A DNA stretch of 64,000 nucleotides from Rhodococcus triatomae (GCF_014217785.1 NZ_CP048814.1:4650001-4714000); one strand, 5' to 3'. Positions 41,727-51,593 are shown, counted from the first letter of the stretch. A program made the numbers and translations. The notes: a model not told the origin generated them from the sequence alone.

Positions 41727-44700
41727 CGAACAGTGCCCGCTTCCGCCCCACCCGGGCGGGGATCATCAACCTCTGGGACTACGAGGACCAGGAGTTCTGC
41801 TTCGCCGACGGTCGCCTGGTGCTGCGCGGCCCCAACGGATCCGGGAAGACCAAGGCGCTCGAGGTGTTGTTCCCGTTCGTCCTCGACGGCCGGATCGAAC
41901 CGCGTCGGCTCAACCCCTTCGCCGGCGAGGAACGCACGATGAAGTCCAATCTGCTCTACCGCGGACAGGACAGCGCGTACTCGTACGTGTGGATGGAGTT
42001 CTGCCGAGGCCCGGAGGACGACCCCGAGGCCGTGACGGTGGGGATCGGAATGCGGGCGGCGCGCACCGCCGACAAGGTCACCCGCTGGTACTTCGTGGCG
42101 GACGGACGTGTCGGCGTGGACTTCTCGCTGCTGGCCGACGACGACCGGCCCCTCACGAGGAGGCAACTCGCGGAAGCCCTCGGCAGCGACAGCATCACCG
42201 ATCGCCCCGTCGACTACCGCGCGTCGATCGATGCACGCATGTTCGGTCTCGGTCGGCAACGCTACGATCAGCTGATCAATCTGGTTCTCACACTGCGCCG
42301 TCCGCAGCTGGCGAAGAACCTGGACCCGAAGGGGCTGTCCCGGGCGCTCACCGACGGCCTCCGGCCACTCGACGAGAACCTCGTCATGGAGGCCGCGCGG
42401 TCGTTCACGGACATGGAGGACGTCGCGCGGGCACTCGAGGGTCTCGCGGCGGCGGACAGTGCGACGACGGCATTTCTCGACGTCTACACGAACTATCTCC
42501 GGAGACAGGTTCGCGCCGACGTCGAACAACTCACCACCCGGCTGGAGGCGGTCGATGCCGCGACCCGGGATCTGGCGTCCGCGGCCGCCGAACGCGATGC
42601 CGGCCACCGCGAACGCGACGTCGCCGCAGGGGACGTCGAGGCCGCCGAGCACGCGGTCGAGCAGGCCCGCGCCCAGCTCGAGGCGCTCCAGCAGTCCAGC
42701 GCGTACAAGGGCAAGGAGCAACTCGACGATCTCGCCCAGTACGTCGAGTCCTTGCAGGAACGACAGGTCGATCACGAGCGGCGCGCAGAACGTCTGCAGG
42801 CGGCGACCGATGCCCGGGCCGCCGAGGCGGAGGAGTCGCGGCTGCGCAGTGAACAGGCACGCGCCGCGCTCACCCGGGCCGAGTCCGACCTGTCCGCTGC
42901 TGCCGTCGACGCCGGTATCGAGTGGATACCCCGCGCCGAGGCCGGGGCGGTTTCCGACGCCGTCCGCGCCCACGCCGCCGAGCGCGACGACGACATCCGG
43001 GCCGTTCGCGACGCTCTCACCGACGTGGGCCGGGCCACCGCCGTCCGGGACCGCGCGCAGGAGGCCGCCCACCGTTCCCAGGCGCGGCTCGCGGACGCCT
43101 CCGCCGAGGTCGCGGGGGCGGAGGCCGCGGTCGACGATGCCCGCTCACAGGCACGTGCCGCGCTCCGGCGCTGGTGGGTCGACCACAGTTCCCTCTACGA
43201 GTCCCCCTCTCTCGACCACTCGCCCGGATCGGCTGCTCCCCTGGTGCAGGCCCTCGAGGAGACCCTGGACCGGATCGGCGACGCCGACGCCCCGACGTCG
43301 GCGGGAGTCCTCGGCGAATACACCGCCGGGCCGCTCGAGCAGATCCGGACGCAGCGACAGCAGGCGCGCCTCGACGCGGTGGAGGCCAGGCGCACACGCG
43401 ACGAACTGGCCGCCGAGCGGGAGCACGTGGCGGCCGAGCACGACGACGCGCCGTCCACCTCCCCGGCCTCACCCACCGGTGACGCCGGTACCGCGCTGTG
43501 GCGGCTGGTCCGCTTCCGGGACGACGTACCCGAGCGTGACGCGGCCCGGATCGAAGCCGCTCTCCGCGCGGCGAACCTGCTGGACGCCCGGGTGCTCCCC
43601 GACCACGAGCCGCGGCCGGGCGGGGACGGCTCGACCGAGCTCGGCCGGGTGCTGACTCCCCTGCCCGCGTCCGCCCGCCCGAACGGGCGCACCCTGTCCG
43701 CCGTGCTCGAGGTGGAGGATCCCACGGGACCCGAAACGGACTCGCTGCGGGCAATTCTCGACTCCGTGGCGCTCGACGACATGTCGGCACAGGTCGCCGT
43801 CGACACGAGGGGGCGGTTCCGCCTGGGGATCCAGGCCGGTGCCCACGTGAAGGACCACGCCGAGTACATCGGGGCCACCGCACGCGCGCGCCGCCGGGCA
43901 GCGCGGATCGCCGAGATCGACGCCGCACTCGCCGGGGCCGAGGAAGCCCTGGCCGTCGCCGAGAGCGCCGAGACCGCGGCCGCGGCGCGTATCGCCGAGT
44001 TCGCGGCCGCCGCGAAGGCGCTCCCGCGCACCGGTGAGATCGTCGCCGCGCGACGCCGCGTGGCCGAGTCGGCGGGTGCGCTACGGACGCAGACCGAACT
44101 CGCGGAGTCGGCCCGCAGCGACCTCGATCGGGCAGTGGTCGAGGTGTCCGGGCGCGATCGCGAGCTCGCGTCGACCGGAGCCTCACGCACCGTCCCCACC
44201 ACACCGCGGGCGCTCGACTCGCTGTCCGCAGCGGTGCGGCATTTCGAGGACCGGGGCGCCGCGGTCGTGCGCCTGCACCGGGAGTGCGCGGTGGCCGACG
44301 ACGCCGCGGCCCGGGCACGGGAACGATGGGAGGAGGCCCGGACCGACGCGGCCGATCACGCCGAGACCGCCGCGGCCGACCGGGAACGCCACGACACCCA
44401 GGCTCGCCGGCTCGCGACACTGCGGGACTCGCTCGGCGCGGACGCCGAGCAGATCGACGCCGAGATCGCGTCCACCCGCGCCCGGGTGGAGTCAGGCAAG
44501 ACCGACGAACGCCGCGCCCGCGCCGTGTTGCAGGCCACCCTGGAACGGATCTCGGCGGCCGATGCCGCCCACACGTCGGCCGCCGCGACGCTGCTGCACA
44601 CCGTCGGCGAGGCGCAGTCCGATGCACACCGGCTCGCTCCGTGCGCCCGTCCGGACGTCCTGGCACTGCTCGGGGTTCCCGCGGCCGACACGGAGGTCGC

Positions 44701-45910
44701 CTGGCCCGCGAGCGAGGGGGCGTGGTCCACCCCCGAGCAGGTCACCTACCGTCTCACCACGGGCGCCACCGGTCCCGGGGACGCGGCGATCCTGCCGGAC
44801 GAGGTCACCGCCCTGTACCGCGCGCTCGACACGGCCACCGCGGCGGTCTCCGGCGGGGAGTCCGCGCGCAAGTCCAGCCGAACCGCGCTGTCCGCGGCGT
44901 TGCAACGCTTCGAGTCCCAGCTCACCGCCGCCCAGCGGGACTATCGGCTGCGCTGGGACGCACCGGATCATCTCACCGTGGTCGAGGTCCAGGACGAACA
45001 CGGCGCGTCGTCGATCACCGACTTCGCGGCGCGGATCGCGGCCGCACGTGCGGACCAGGAACTCCTCCTCACCGATTCCGAACGGCGGATCCTCGAGGAT
45101 GCTCTGCTCGGGGGTCTCGCCCAGCAGATTCACGAGCGGACCGTGGAGGCCCGGGCCCTGATCTCGCGGATGGGTGCCGAGATGCGGGAGCGGAAGATGT
45201 CCTCCGGCAACACGATCGGCATCCACTGGGGTCTCGCCGACTCGCTCGACGACGACGCCCGTGCCGTCGCGAAGCTGCTGGATCGCGACGCGACCACCCT
45301 GGGCGCGGAGGAACTGGCCGCGATGCGCGCCCATTTCGCCGCCCGGATCCGCACCGCGCGGGCGGCGCATCCGGAGCGTTCGTACCCCGAGATCCTCTCG
45401 GAGGCACTCGACTACCGTCGCTGGCGCTCGTTCACCTTCACCCTGCTCGGTGCCGACGGCAGCGAGGATCGGCTCACCGTGGCCCGGCACAGTGCGCTCT
45501 CCGGCGGCGAGCAGTCCGTCTCGCTGCATCTGCCGCTGTTCGCCGCCGCGCACGTGATGCTCGACTCGGCCGACCCTCAGGCGCCCCGGCTGCTCGCCCT
45601 CGACGAGGCCTTCGCCGGTGTCGACGAGAACGGGCGCCGGGAGCTGCTGGGGCTCACGGTCCAGTTCGATCTGGACCTGTTCATGACCGGCTACGACCTG
45701 TGGGTCACCCACGCCGAGGTGCCGGCGTGCGCGCACTACGACCTCTCGCACTCGGCGGCCGCCCACGCGGTGAGCGCCGTCCTCATGGTGTGGTCTTCGG
45801 GCGAGTTGCTCGCCGAACACGACGGCTCCGGGCTCGAACGGGCACTGGGCTCGCCGCTGCGGCGGCGGGTACTCCCCGCCGGGGACGCGCTCGAGTTCGT
45901 CGAGGTGTGA
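41723..45910 (+). CDS. jetC: Wadjet type II JetC, SMC/MukB-like ATPase (TIGR02680 family)
   Basis: 1395 residues. RAGIINLWDYEDQEFCFADGRLVLRG precedes Walker A GPNGSGKT (36-43). A long Ala/Arg/Glu-rich coiled coil spans roughly residues 260-1150 with a probable hinge near 570-720. The ABC signature LSGGEQ is at 1259-1264 and Walker B LLALDEAFAG has Asp1294 and Glu1295, so the ATPase looks intact. It is the DNA-extruding motor of a Wadjet complex. Its stop is 22 bp from the convergent mshC stop; no jetD (DUF2399 TOPRIM nuclease) gene follows. Confidence 0.9.
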   Translation: MTNSARFRPTRAGIINLWDYEDQEFCFADGRLVLRGPNGSGKTKALEVLFPFVLDGRIEPRRLNPFAGEERTMKSNLLYRGQDSAYSYVWMEFCRGPEDDPEAVTVGIGMRAARTADKVTRWYFVADGRVGVDFSLLADDDRPLTRRQLAEALGSDSITDRPVDYRASIDARMFGLGRQRYDQLINLVLTLRRPQLAKNLDPKGLSRALTDGLRPLDENLVMEAARSFTDMEDVARALEGLAAADSATTAFLDVYTNYLRRQVRADVEQLTTRLEAVDAATRDLASAAAERDAGHRERDVAAGDVEAAEHAVEQARAQLEALQQSSAYKGKEQLDDLAQYVESLQERQVDHERRAERLQAATDARAAEAEESRLRSEQARAALTRAESDLSAAAVDAGIEWIPRAEAGAVSDAVRAHAAERDDDIRAVRDALTDVGRATAVRDRAQEAAHRSQARLADASAEVAGAEAAVDDARSQARAALRRWWVDHSSLYESPSLDHSPGSAAPLVQALEETLDRIGDADAPTSAGVLGEYTAGPLEQIRTQRQQARLDAVEARRTRDELAAEREHVAAEHDDAPSTSPASPTGDAGTALWRLVRFRDDVPERDAARIEAALRAANLLDARVLPDHEPRPGGDGSTELGRVLTPLPASARPNGRTLSAVLEVEDPTGPETDSLRAILDSVALDDMSAQVAVDTRGRFRLGIQAGAHVKDHAEYIGATARARRRAARIAEIDAALAGAEEALAVAESAETAAAARIAEFAAAAKALPRTGEIVAARRRVAESAGALRTQTELAESARSDLDRAVVEVSGRDRELASTGASRTVPTTPRALDSLSAAVRHFEDRGAAVVRLHRECAVADDAAARARERWEEARTDAADHAETAAADRERHDTQARRLATLRDSLGADAEQIDAEIASTRARVESGKTDERRARAVLQATLERISAADAAHTSAAATLLHTVGEAQSDAHRLAPCARPDVLALLGVPAADTEVAWPASEGAWSTPEQVTYRLTTGATGPGDAAILPDEVTALYRALDTATAAVSGGESARKSSRTALSAALQRFESQLTAAQRDYRLRWDAPDHLTVVEVQDEHGASSITDFAARIAAARADQELLLTDSERRILEDALLGGLAQQIHERTVEARALISRMGAEMRERKMSSGNTIGIHWGLADSLDDDARAVAKLLDRDATTLGAEELAAMRAHFAARIRTARAAHPERSYPEILSEALDYRRWRSFTFTLLGADGSEDRLTVARHSALSGGEQSVSLHLPLFAAAHVMLDSADPQAPRLLALDEAFAGVDENGRRELLGLTVQFDLDLFMTGYDLWVTHAEVPACAHYDLSHSAAAHAVSAVLMVWSSGELLAEHDGSGLERALGSPLRRRVLPAGDALEFVEV

Positions 45911-45932
45911 GGCGCGCGTCCACCGGAGCCGG

Positions 45933-47174
45933 TCAGCGCAGCGGCACTCCCAGGAGAGCGTCGACCGCGTCGGCCACCAGTGCGGGGGCGTCCGCGTCCG
46001 TGCCGCGGTGGTCGAGTGCGCGCCGCGCCCACCCGTCGAGCGCCGCGAAGGCCTTCGGGGTGTCGAGATCGTCGGCCAGATGCTGGCGGACCCGCGCGAT
46101 CGTGTCCTGCGCCGACTGGGCCGCGGGCAGGGCCGCGGCGCGGCGCCAGGTGTCCAGGCGCTGGTGCGCCTCGCTCAGCACCTCGTCCGTCCAGGCCCGG
46201 TCGCCGCGATAGTGCCCGGCGAGCAGACCGAGCCGGATCGCGGCCGGGTCCACTCCCTCACCCCGCAACTTGGAGACGAACACCAGATTGCCGCGGCTCT
46301 TCGACATCTTCTCACCGTCGAGCCCGATCATCCCGGTGTGTACGTAGTGGCGAGCGAAACGCCGCTCCCCCGTGACGGATTCGGCGTGGGCTGCGGAGTA
46401 CTCGTGGTGCGGGAAGATCAGGTCGCTGCCCCCGCCCTGGATGTCGAAGCCGGAGCCGATCCGGTTGAGGGCGATGGCCGAGCACTCCACGTGCCAGCCG
46501 GGCCTGCCGGGGCCGAACGGCGACGGCCAGGACGGCTCGCCGGGCCGCGCCGCCCGCCACACCAGCGCATCGAGCGGATTCTCCTTGCCGGGCCGCTCGG
46601 GATCGCCGCCCCGCTCGGCGAACAACGTGTCCATGGTCTCGCGGTCGTAGCCCGACTCGTACCCGAACTGTTCGGTCGCATCGGCCCGGAAGTAGACATC
46701 GGGGTACTGCTCGTCGTCGACGACGTATGCCGCGCCGGAGGCGACGAACTTCTCCACCATCTCGATGACCTCGCCGATGGATTCGACGGCGCCGACGTAG
46801 TCGCGCGGTGGCAGGACGCGCAGCGCCTCCATGTCCTCCCGGAACAGCGCCGTCTCCCGCATGCCGAGGACGAGCCAGTCCTCGCCGTCGCGTTCGGCCC
46901 GCTCGAACAGTGGATCATCGACGTCGGTGACGTTCTGCACGTAGTGGACGTCGTGTCCGGCGTCCAGCCAGATCCGGTTGACCAGGTCGAACGTGATGTA
47001 CGTGGCGGCATGCCCGAGATGGGTGGCGTCGTAGGGCGTGATCCCGCACACGTACATCGTCGCGGTGCGCCCCGGCGTCACCGGCCGAACCTGGCGGTCC
47101 GCCGTGTCGTACAACCGGAGTGGTGGTCCCTGGCCGGGGACGGACGGGATCGCGGTGGCGGACCAAGACTGCAT
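45933..47174 (-). CDS. mshC: Mycothiol ligase MshC
   Basis: 413 residues. ATP-dependent ligation of cysteine to GlcN-Ins in mycothiol synthesis. Class-I cysteinyl-tRNA-synthetase fold: zinc-ligand Cys in [15 protein letters not shown]-like [20 protein letters not shown], and KMSKSRGNL. Length and the absence of an anticodon-binding domain distinguish it from CysS. ATG 47174 is seven bases from TAGGCT. In M. tuberculosis cysQ lies beside mshC; here the neighbour is the SCO1664-type gene. Confidence 0.96.
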   Translation of the reverse strand: MQSWSATAIPSVPGQGPPLRLYDTADRQVRPVTPGRTATMYVCGITPYDATHLGHAATYITFDLVNRIWLDAGHDVHYVQNVTDVDDPLFERAERDGEDWLVLGMRETALFREDMEALRVLPPRDYVGAVESIGEVIEMVEKFVASGAAYVVDDEQYPDVYFRADATEQFGYESGYDRETMDTLFAERGGDPERPGKENPLDALVWRAARPGEPSWPSPFGPGRPGWHVECSAIALNRIGSGFDIQGGGSDLIFPHHEYSAAHAESVTGERRFARHYVHTGMIGLDGEKMSKSRGNLVFVSKLRGEGVDPAAIRLGLLAGHYRGDRAWTDEVLSEAHQRLDTWRRAAALPAAQSAQDTIARVRQHLADDLDTPKAFAALDGWARRALDHRGTDADAPALVADAVDALLGVPLR

Positions 47175-47181
47175 GCCCTCG

Positions 47182-47187
47182 AGCCTA
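47182..47187 (-). promoter_or_regulatory. -10 hexamer TAGGCT of mshC
   Basis: Minus-strand TAGGCT seven bases before the mshC ATG, inside the 51-bp gap after the upstream gene. Confidence 0.5.
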
Positions 47188-47225
47188 GTGGAGCCCCCTC
47201 ACGGGGCGACCGGCGAGCCGTCCCG

Positions 47226-48023
47226 TCAGAACGGAGGCCACGGGATGTGGCGGGGACCGGCCGGCGTCGGCATCCTCGCGACGGAGGCCAGTGCGCGGGC
47301 CCGTTCGGCGAGTGCATCGACCTCGTCGACGGTCACGTGCTCGGACAGTTGTTTGCCCAGATCTCCGTCGAGTTGCTGCACCAGCTCGGTCACGTCGACG
47401 ACGAGCGGGCCGGGAACCTCGCGCCCGGCCCAGCCCCACAGCACGGTCCGCAACTTGTTCTCGGCGTGCAGGCAGATGCCGTGATCCACGCCGTACACCT
47501 CGCCGTCGAGGCCCTCGAGCGCATGCCCGCCCTTGCGGTCCGCGTTGTTGAGGAGCACGTCGAGGACGGCCATCCGCTGCAGGCGCGGATCGTCGGCGTG
47601 GATCAGCGCCACCGGCTCGCCGTCCCCGCCGATCGCCTGCAGGATCTCGAACCAGCCCGGCGGAACCGAGTCCGGCTCACAGAGGTCGACGAGATCGAGG
47701 CCACCCGGTTCGGCATGCCGGTCCGGAGTGTCGATCCAGCGCTGCACCATCCCGGGGCCGAACGGGCCTTCCCGGAGCAGTGTCCGGGGGATCACGCCCC
47801 ACCCGAGCGCCTCGGACACCAGGTAGGACGCGAATTCGCGGCCGGCCAGGGTCCCGTCGGGGAAATCCCAGAGCGGCCGCTCGCCGCGCACCGGCTTGTA
47901 CACGCAGCGCACGGTGTTCTCGCCGAGGGAGGCATCACACACCAGCGTCGCGTTGCTGGCGTGGGCGACCTGGCCGATCACGGTGAGCTCGCCGGTGGCG
48001 AGTGGATCGGCGGGCACCGGCAC
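47226..48023 (-). CDS. SCO1664-family protein (PI3/PI4-kinase-like fold)
   Basis: 265 residues, counterpart of Rv2133c in the mshC neighbourhood. YKPVRGERPLWDFPDGTLAGREFASYLVSEALGW gives a Lys and acidic residues reminiscent of lipid-kinase-like folds; LDVLLNNADRKGGHALEG and VYGVDHGICLHAENKLRTVLWGWAG resemble their catalytic DxxxxN and metal-binding DHG motifs. Enzymatic activity is not established. It directly follows the DUF3090 stop (TGAGTG), so the two are coupled. Confidence 0.85.
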   Translation of the reverse strand: MPVPADPLATGELTVIGQVAHASNATLVCDASLGENTVRCVYKPVRGERPLWDFPDGTLAGREFASYLVSEALGWGVIPRTLLREGPFGPGMVQRWIDTPDRHAEPGGLDLVDLCEPDSVPPGWFEILQAIGGDGEPVALIHADDPRLQRMAVLDVLLNNADRKGGHALEGLDGEVYGVDHGICLHAENKLRTVLWGWAGREVPGPLVVDVTELVQQLDGDLGKQLSEHVTVDEVDALAERARALASVARMPTPAGPRHIPWPPF

Positions 48024-48620
48024 TCAGTCCTCCTCGTCGACGTCCGCGGCGGTCAGCCCGAACATCTGCCCGCGCCGGTAGCCGTTGGTACGAATGCACA
48101 CGTGCCCCTCGGGGGCCAGCGGTTCCCCGCACAGGGGGCACGGGGCGCGCCCGGCCGCGATCACGCGTTCCGAGCGCAGCGAGAACTCACGCGCCTGGAT
48201 CGGAGTGAGGAAGACACGCACCGCGTCGGGGCCCTCCTCCGAGTCGTCGAGCACGACCGATTCGTCGAAGTCGGTCTCGCTGACGGCGAGCAACTCCACC
48301 ACCACGGCCTCGGCATCGGCGTCCCAGCCCAGCCCCATGGTGCCCACCCGGAACTCGGCGTCGATCGGCGTGACCAGCGGTTTGACGTCCTCCGGTTCGG
48401 CCGGCTGCAGTGGCACCTCGGTACCGAACCTCCGGTGCACCTCGTCGAGGAGCAGTCCCATCCGGTCGGCGAGCACCTGTACCTGCTGCTTCTCCAGCAG
48501 GACACTCACCACCCGCGCATCGTGCACGGCCTGGAGATAGAACGCCCGGTCACCCGGCTCTCCGACGGTTCCCGCGACGAATCGGTCAGGGGTGCGGAAA
48601 ACGTGTATCGCGCGTGACAT
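48024..48620 (-). CDS. DUF3090 protein
   Basis: 198 residues, counterpart of Rv2134c. Starts SRAIHVFRTPDRFVAGTVG; the C-terminal CPLCGEPLAPEGHVC holds three Cys and one His in a zinc-ribbon-like arrangement. No known activity. Conserved with the SCO1664-family gene and the phosphomutase next door in most mycothiol producers. ATG 48620 follows GAGGGAGG. Confidence 0.88.
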   Translation of the reverse strand: MSRAIHVFRTPDRFVAGTVGEPGDRAFYLQAVHDARVVSVLLEKQQVQVLADRMGLLLDEVHRRFGTEVPLQPAEPEDVKPLVTPIDAEFRVGTMGLGWDADAEAVVVELLAVSETDFDESVVLDDSEEGPDAVRVFLTPIQAREFSLRSERVIAAGRAPCPLCGEPLAPEGHVCIRTNGYRRGQMFGLTAADVDEED

Positions 48621-48749
48621 TGCACCTCCCTCAGCTCAGCTCGAGCAGTCTCGCGGGCATCGCCCACGACCGAGACCGCTCGCCCGGAATGCTCACTCCA
48701 TTATCCGCCATCCGGCCCGCGGCGGCTCGTCGCGTGATCCGGAGCCGCC

Positions 48750-49463
48750 TCAAACCTCCCCTCCCGGAACGGAGCCGGTCAGATCCCGCTCCCGAGTGTC
48801 GTCCTGTGCACGGCTCTCCTGCCGTGGTCTGGTCACCGAGGCTATGCCGGACAGATCTCCGCCCGTGTCGTTGACCCGCAGCACGAACGGGCGGGTCTCG
48901 GTGTAGCGGACCACGCTGATCGAGGCAGGCTCGGCGACGATCCGCTGGAAGCCGTCCAGGTGGGAGCCCAGTGCATCCGCGAGGATCGACTTGATGACGT
49001 CGCCGTGCGTACACGCGACCCACACCACGTCGCGCCCGTGGGTCTCGGTGAGACGCGCGTCGTGTTCGCGGACCGCGGCCACCGCCCGCGCCTGCACCTG
49101 GGCGAGACCCTCCCCTCCGGGGAACACCGCGGCCGAGGCGTGTTGCTGAACCACCTTCCACAGTGGCTCCTCGAGCAGTGCCTTCAGCTCGCGGCCCGTC
49201 CAGTCCCCGTAGTCGACCTCGAGCAGCCGTTCCTCCACCACCGGATCCAGGCCACGCGCCCGGGCGAGCGGATCGACCGTCTGGGCACAGCGCAGCAACG
49301 GTGAGCGCACGATCTCCTCCACCGGCACGCCGACGAGCCGGTCGACCACTGCCCGGGCCTGGTCGTGCCCGTGGTCGTCGAGCTCGACTCCCGGAGATCT
49401 CCCGGCAAGGGTGTGCGCGGTGTTCGAGGTCGACCGACCGTGCCGCAGCAGAACGACTGTCAT
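48750..49463 (-). CDS. MSMEG_4193-type phosphomutase (histidine phosphatase superfamily)
   Basis: 237 residues. Phospho-acceptor motif LLRHGRSTSN, second-site Glu/Arg region LLEVDYGDWTGRELK and the late His in WVACTHGDVIKSIL define a branch-1 histidine phosphatase. Substrate unknown; often annotated phosphoglycerate mutase-like (Rv2135c position). The last 40 residues are a hydrophilic tail. ATG 49463 is seven bases after TAGAGT; GTG 49472 is an alternative. Confidence 0.9.
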   Translation of the reverse strand: MTVVLLRHGRSTSNTAHTLAGRSPGVELDDHGHDQARAVVDRLVGVPVEEIVRSPLLRCAQTVDPLARARGLDPVVEERLLEVDYGDWTGRELKALLEEPLWKVVQQHASAAVFPGGEGLAQVQARAVAAVREHDARLTETHGRDVVWVACTHGDVIKSILADALGSHLDGFQRIVAEPASISVVRYTETRPFVLRVNDTGGDLSGIASVTRPRQESRAQDDTRERDLTGSVPGGEV

Positions 49464-49470
49464 TCGACTC

Positions 49471-49476
49471 ACTCTA
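49471..49476 (-). promoter_or_regulatory. -10 hexamer TAGAGT of the phosphomutase gene
   Basis: Minus-strand TAGAGT seven bases before ATG 49463. Confidence 0.45.
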
Positions 49477-49581
49477 GTTGCGTGCGCCGACCCGCGCGGG
49501 CGGTCACGGGCGGGTCGGGCGCGAAGGGTGGCACGGCGACGACGCAGGACACCACGACGGCAGCGGAGGGCACCGCCCGAA

Positions 49582-50427
49582 TCAGGTCGCCGCGACGACC
49601 CCGGTGGCGAGCAGGATCATCACGATCACGCCGAGAATGATCCGGTAGCCGACGAACCAGTACATCGAGTGATTCGCCACGAACCGCAGCAACCAGGCGA
49701 TGGACGCATAGCCGATGACGAAGGCGATCACCGTCGCGACGATCAGCTGCGCGCCACTCGCGGTCAGCCCAGCGCCCGCCGGCTCGAACGCGTCGGGGAG
49801 GCTGAACAGTCCCGACGCCACGACCGCGGGGATCGCGAGCAGGAACGAGTACCGGGCCGCCGCCTCACGGGTGAGGCCGAGGAACAGGCCCGCGCTGATG
49901 GTGCCACCCGAACGGGACACACCCGGGATGAGTGCCAGTGCCTGGGCCGAGCCCATCACGATGCCGTCCTTGAGGGTGAGTTCCTCGATCGGGCGGCGCT
50001 TGCGCCCGTAGTACTCCGCCGCCGCGATGACGAGCGCGAAGATGATGAGCATGCTCGAGATCAACCAGAGATTGCGTGCGCCCGTGCGGATCTGGTCCTT
50101 GAACAGGAACCCGAGTACGCCCACCGGAATGGTGCCGATGATGACGTACCAGCCCATACGGTAGTCGAGATCGCCCCGGTGCTCGGGTCGGAACAGGCCG
50201 CGGAACCATGCCGTGACGATCCGCGCGATGTCCCGGGCGAAGTACACGAGAACCGCGGCCTCCGTACCGAGCTGGGTCACCGCGGTGAACGACGCACCCG
50301 CGTCGTCACCGAAGAAGATTCCCGACACGATCCGCAGGTGCCCCGACGACGAGATCGGGAGGAATTCCGTCAACCCTTGTACGGCGCCCAGCACGATCGT
50401 CTGGAGCCAGGTCATCGCCTCGCCCAT
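49582..50427 (-). CDS. uppP: Undecaprenyl-diphosphatase UppP (BacA)
   Basis: 281 residues, eight predicted membrane helices. Signature [16 protein letters not shown] near the N-terminus and [20 protein letters not shown] in the second repeat hold the catalytic Glu, Ser and Arg residues. Recycles undecaprenyl pyrophosphate, the lipid carrier of peptidoglycan, and confers bacitracin resistance. ATG 50415 (four codons in) has a better GGCGAGG ribosome site than ATG 50427. Confidence 0.96.
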   Translation of the reverse strand: MGEAMTWLQTIVLGAVQGLTEFLPISSSGHLRIVSGIFFGDDAGASFTAVTQLGTEAAVLVYFARDIARIVTAWFRGLFRPEHRGDLDYRMGWYVIIGTIPVGVLGFLFKDQIRTGARNLWLISSMLIIFALVIAAAEYYGRKRRPIEELTLKDGIVMGSAQALALIPGVSRSGGTISAGLFLGLTREAAARYSFLLAIPAVVASGLFSLPDAFEPAGAGLTASGAQLIVATVIAFVIGYASIAWLLRFVANHSMYWFVGYRIILGVIVMILLATGVVAAT

Positions 50428-50573
50428 CAGCCACGGATCCCGTAGCTGCCGGGAATGCCCGGTTCAGGCCACATCGCCGTCTCACGTTCACAATTCACCG
50501 GCGCCACGGTACCGGCACCGGTGTGCCGGTGTGGAATCCGGCGTGGCTGGCCGTCGCGGCGGCGGGCGCCCAT

Positions 50574-50579
50574 TACGCT
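50574..50579 (+). promoter_or_regulatory. -10 hexamer TACGCT upstream of the aldo/keto reductase gene
   Basis: TACGCT lies eight bases before GTG 50588, which is in frame 19 codons ahead of the conserved ATG 50645. It may therefore drive a leaderless, longer product or a 58-nt leader. Confidence 0.4.
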
Positions 50580-50644
50580 TCCGGGTGGTGACTATCCCGG
50601 GGCCGGTGGGCCCGCCCCGGTTCGAACGCGAGACGCAGGCGGTT

Positions 50645-51577
50645 ATGGAACAGAGAACGGTGGGAGCGAGCGGGCTACGAGTGTCGAGGCTCGGGCTCGG
50701 CACCCTCGCGTGGGGACGGGACACCGACGGCGACGAAGCCGCCGCCCAGCTGGCCGCCTTCGCCGACGCGGGTGGCACGCTCGTCGACACGTCCCCCGCC
50801 TACGGCGACGGGGTGGCGCAGCGAATCCTCGCCGAGCTCGTCGACGACGTCGTGCCACGGGCGAACCTGGTGATCAGCTCGAGCGCGGGAATCGCCTCCA
50901 CGGCGGGAGCTTCCCGCGTCGACTGCTCACGGCGGGCGCTGCTGGGCCAACTCGACGGCACGCTCCGTGAGCTGGGCACCGACTACCTGGATGTCTGGCA
51001 GGTGGCGACCTGGGATGCCAGGACGCCGGTCGACGAGGTTGCTCAGACCTTGGAGTACGCGGTGACCAGCGGAAAGGTTCGCTATGTGGGCGCCCGCGGC
51101 TACCTCGGGTGGCAGCTGGCGACCGCAGCGGGCGCCGGCCACCGCACCCGGCTCACCGCCACCCAGGCCGAATACTCGCTCCTCGCCCGTGGGGTCGAGG
51201 AGGAACTGATCCCGGCCGCAACCCACCACGGCCTGGGACTGTTCGCCGCCGTCCCCCTCGCGGGCGGGGTCCTCACCGGCAAGTACCGGGACGGTGTTCC
51301 GGTGGATTCGCGCGGGGCCGACGAGTCCCACGCGCAGGATGTCCGCGGCTACCTCACCGACAGCGCGGTCCGTGTCGTCGATGCGGTGGTCACCGCGGCC
51401 GACGGGCTCGGCACGTCACCTCTGGCGGTCGCGCTGGCGTGGATCAGGGACCGGCCGGCCGTCGCCAGCGCCGTGGTGGGAGCCCGTGACCTCGCCCAGC
51501 TGACCGGGGTGCTGGTGGCCGAGGAGCTCGAGCTGCCGTCCGCGATCTCGGCGGCCCTCGACGACGTGAGCGCCTGA
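50645..51577 (+). CDS. Aldo/keto reductase
   Basis: 310 residues. TIM-barrel AKR pattern: LGLGTLAWG, then GGTLVDTSPAYGDGVAQ with catalytic Asp and Tyr; the usual Lys and His positions are replaced (NLVISSSAGIAS and DVWQVATWD in place of KxG and H), so typical AKR catalysis is doubtful. NADPH-binding segment AVASAVVGARDLAQL is present. A GTG at 50588 would extend the N-terminus by 19 residues. Confidence 0.82.
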   Translation: MEQRTVGASGLRVSRLGLGTLAWGRDTDGDEAAAQLAAFADAGGTLVDTSPAYGDGVAQRILAELVDDVVPRANLVISSSAGIASTAGASRVDCSRRALLGQLDGTLRELGTDYLDVWQVATWDARTPVDEVAQTLEYAVTSGKVRYVGARGYLGWQLATAAGAGHRTRLTATQAEYSLLARGVEEELIPAATHHGLGLFAAVPLAGGVLTGKYRDGVPVDSRGADESHAQDVRGYLTDSAVRVVDAVVTAADGLGTSPLAVALAWIRDRPAVASAVVGARDLAQLTGVLVAEELELPSAISAALDDVSA

Positions 51578-51593
51578 CCGCACCGGGCGGTCA
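51575..51593. terminator. Short hairpin containing both convergent stop codons
   Basis: TGACCGC (51575-51581) pairs with GCGGTCA (51587-51593) over a 5-nt loop. The left arm starts with the AKR stop and the right arm is the complement of the opposite gene's stop. Confidence 0.5.

Noticed and set aside
46008-48617. 869-codon plus-strand open frame across mshC, the SCO1664-family gene and the DUF3090 gene
   Set aside because: It is antisense to three well-recognised genes, has no motif, and long stop-free antisense frames are routine at this GC content. It was examined as a possible jetD and shows no DUF2399 or TOPRIM features.
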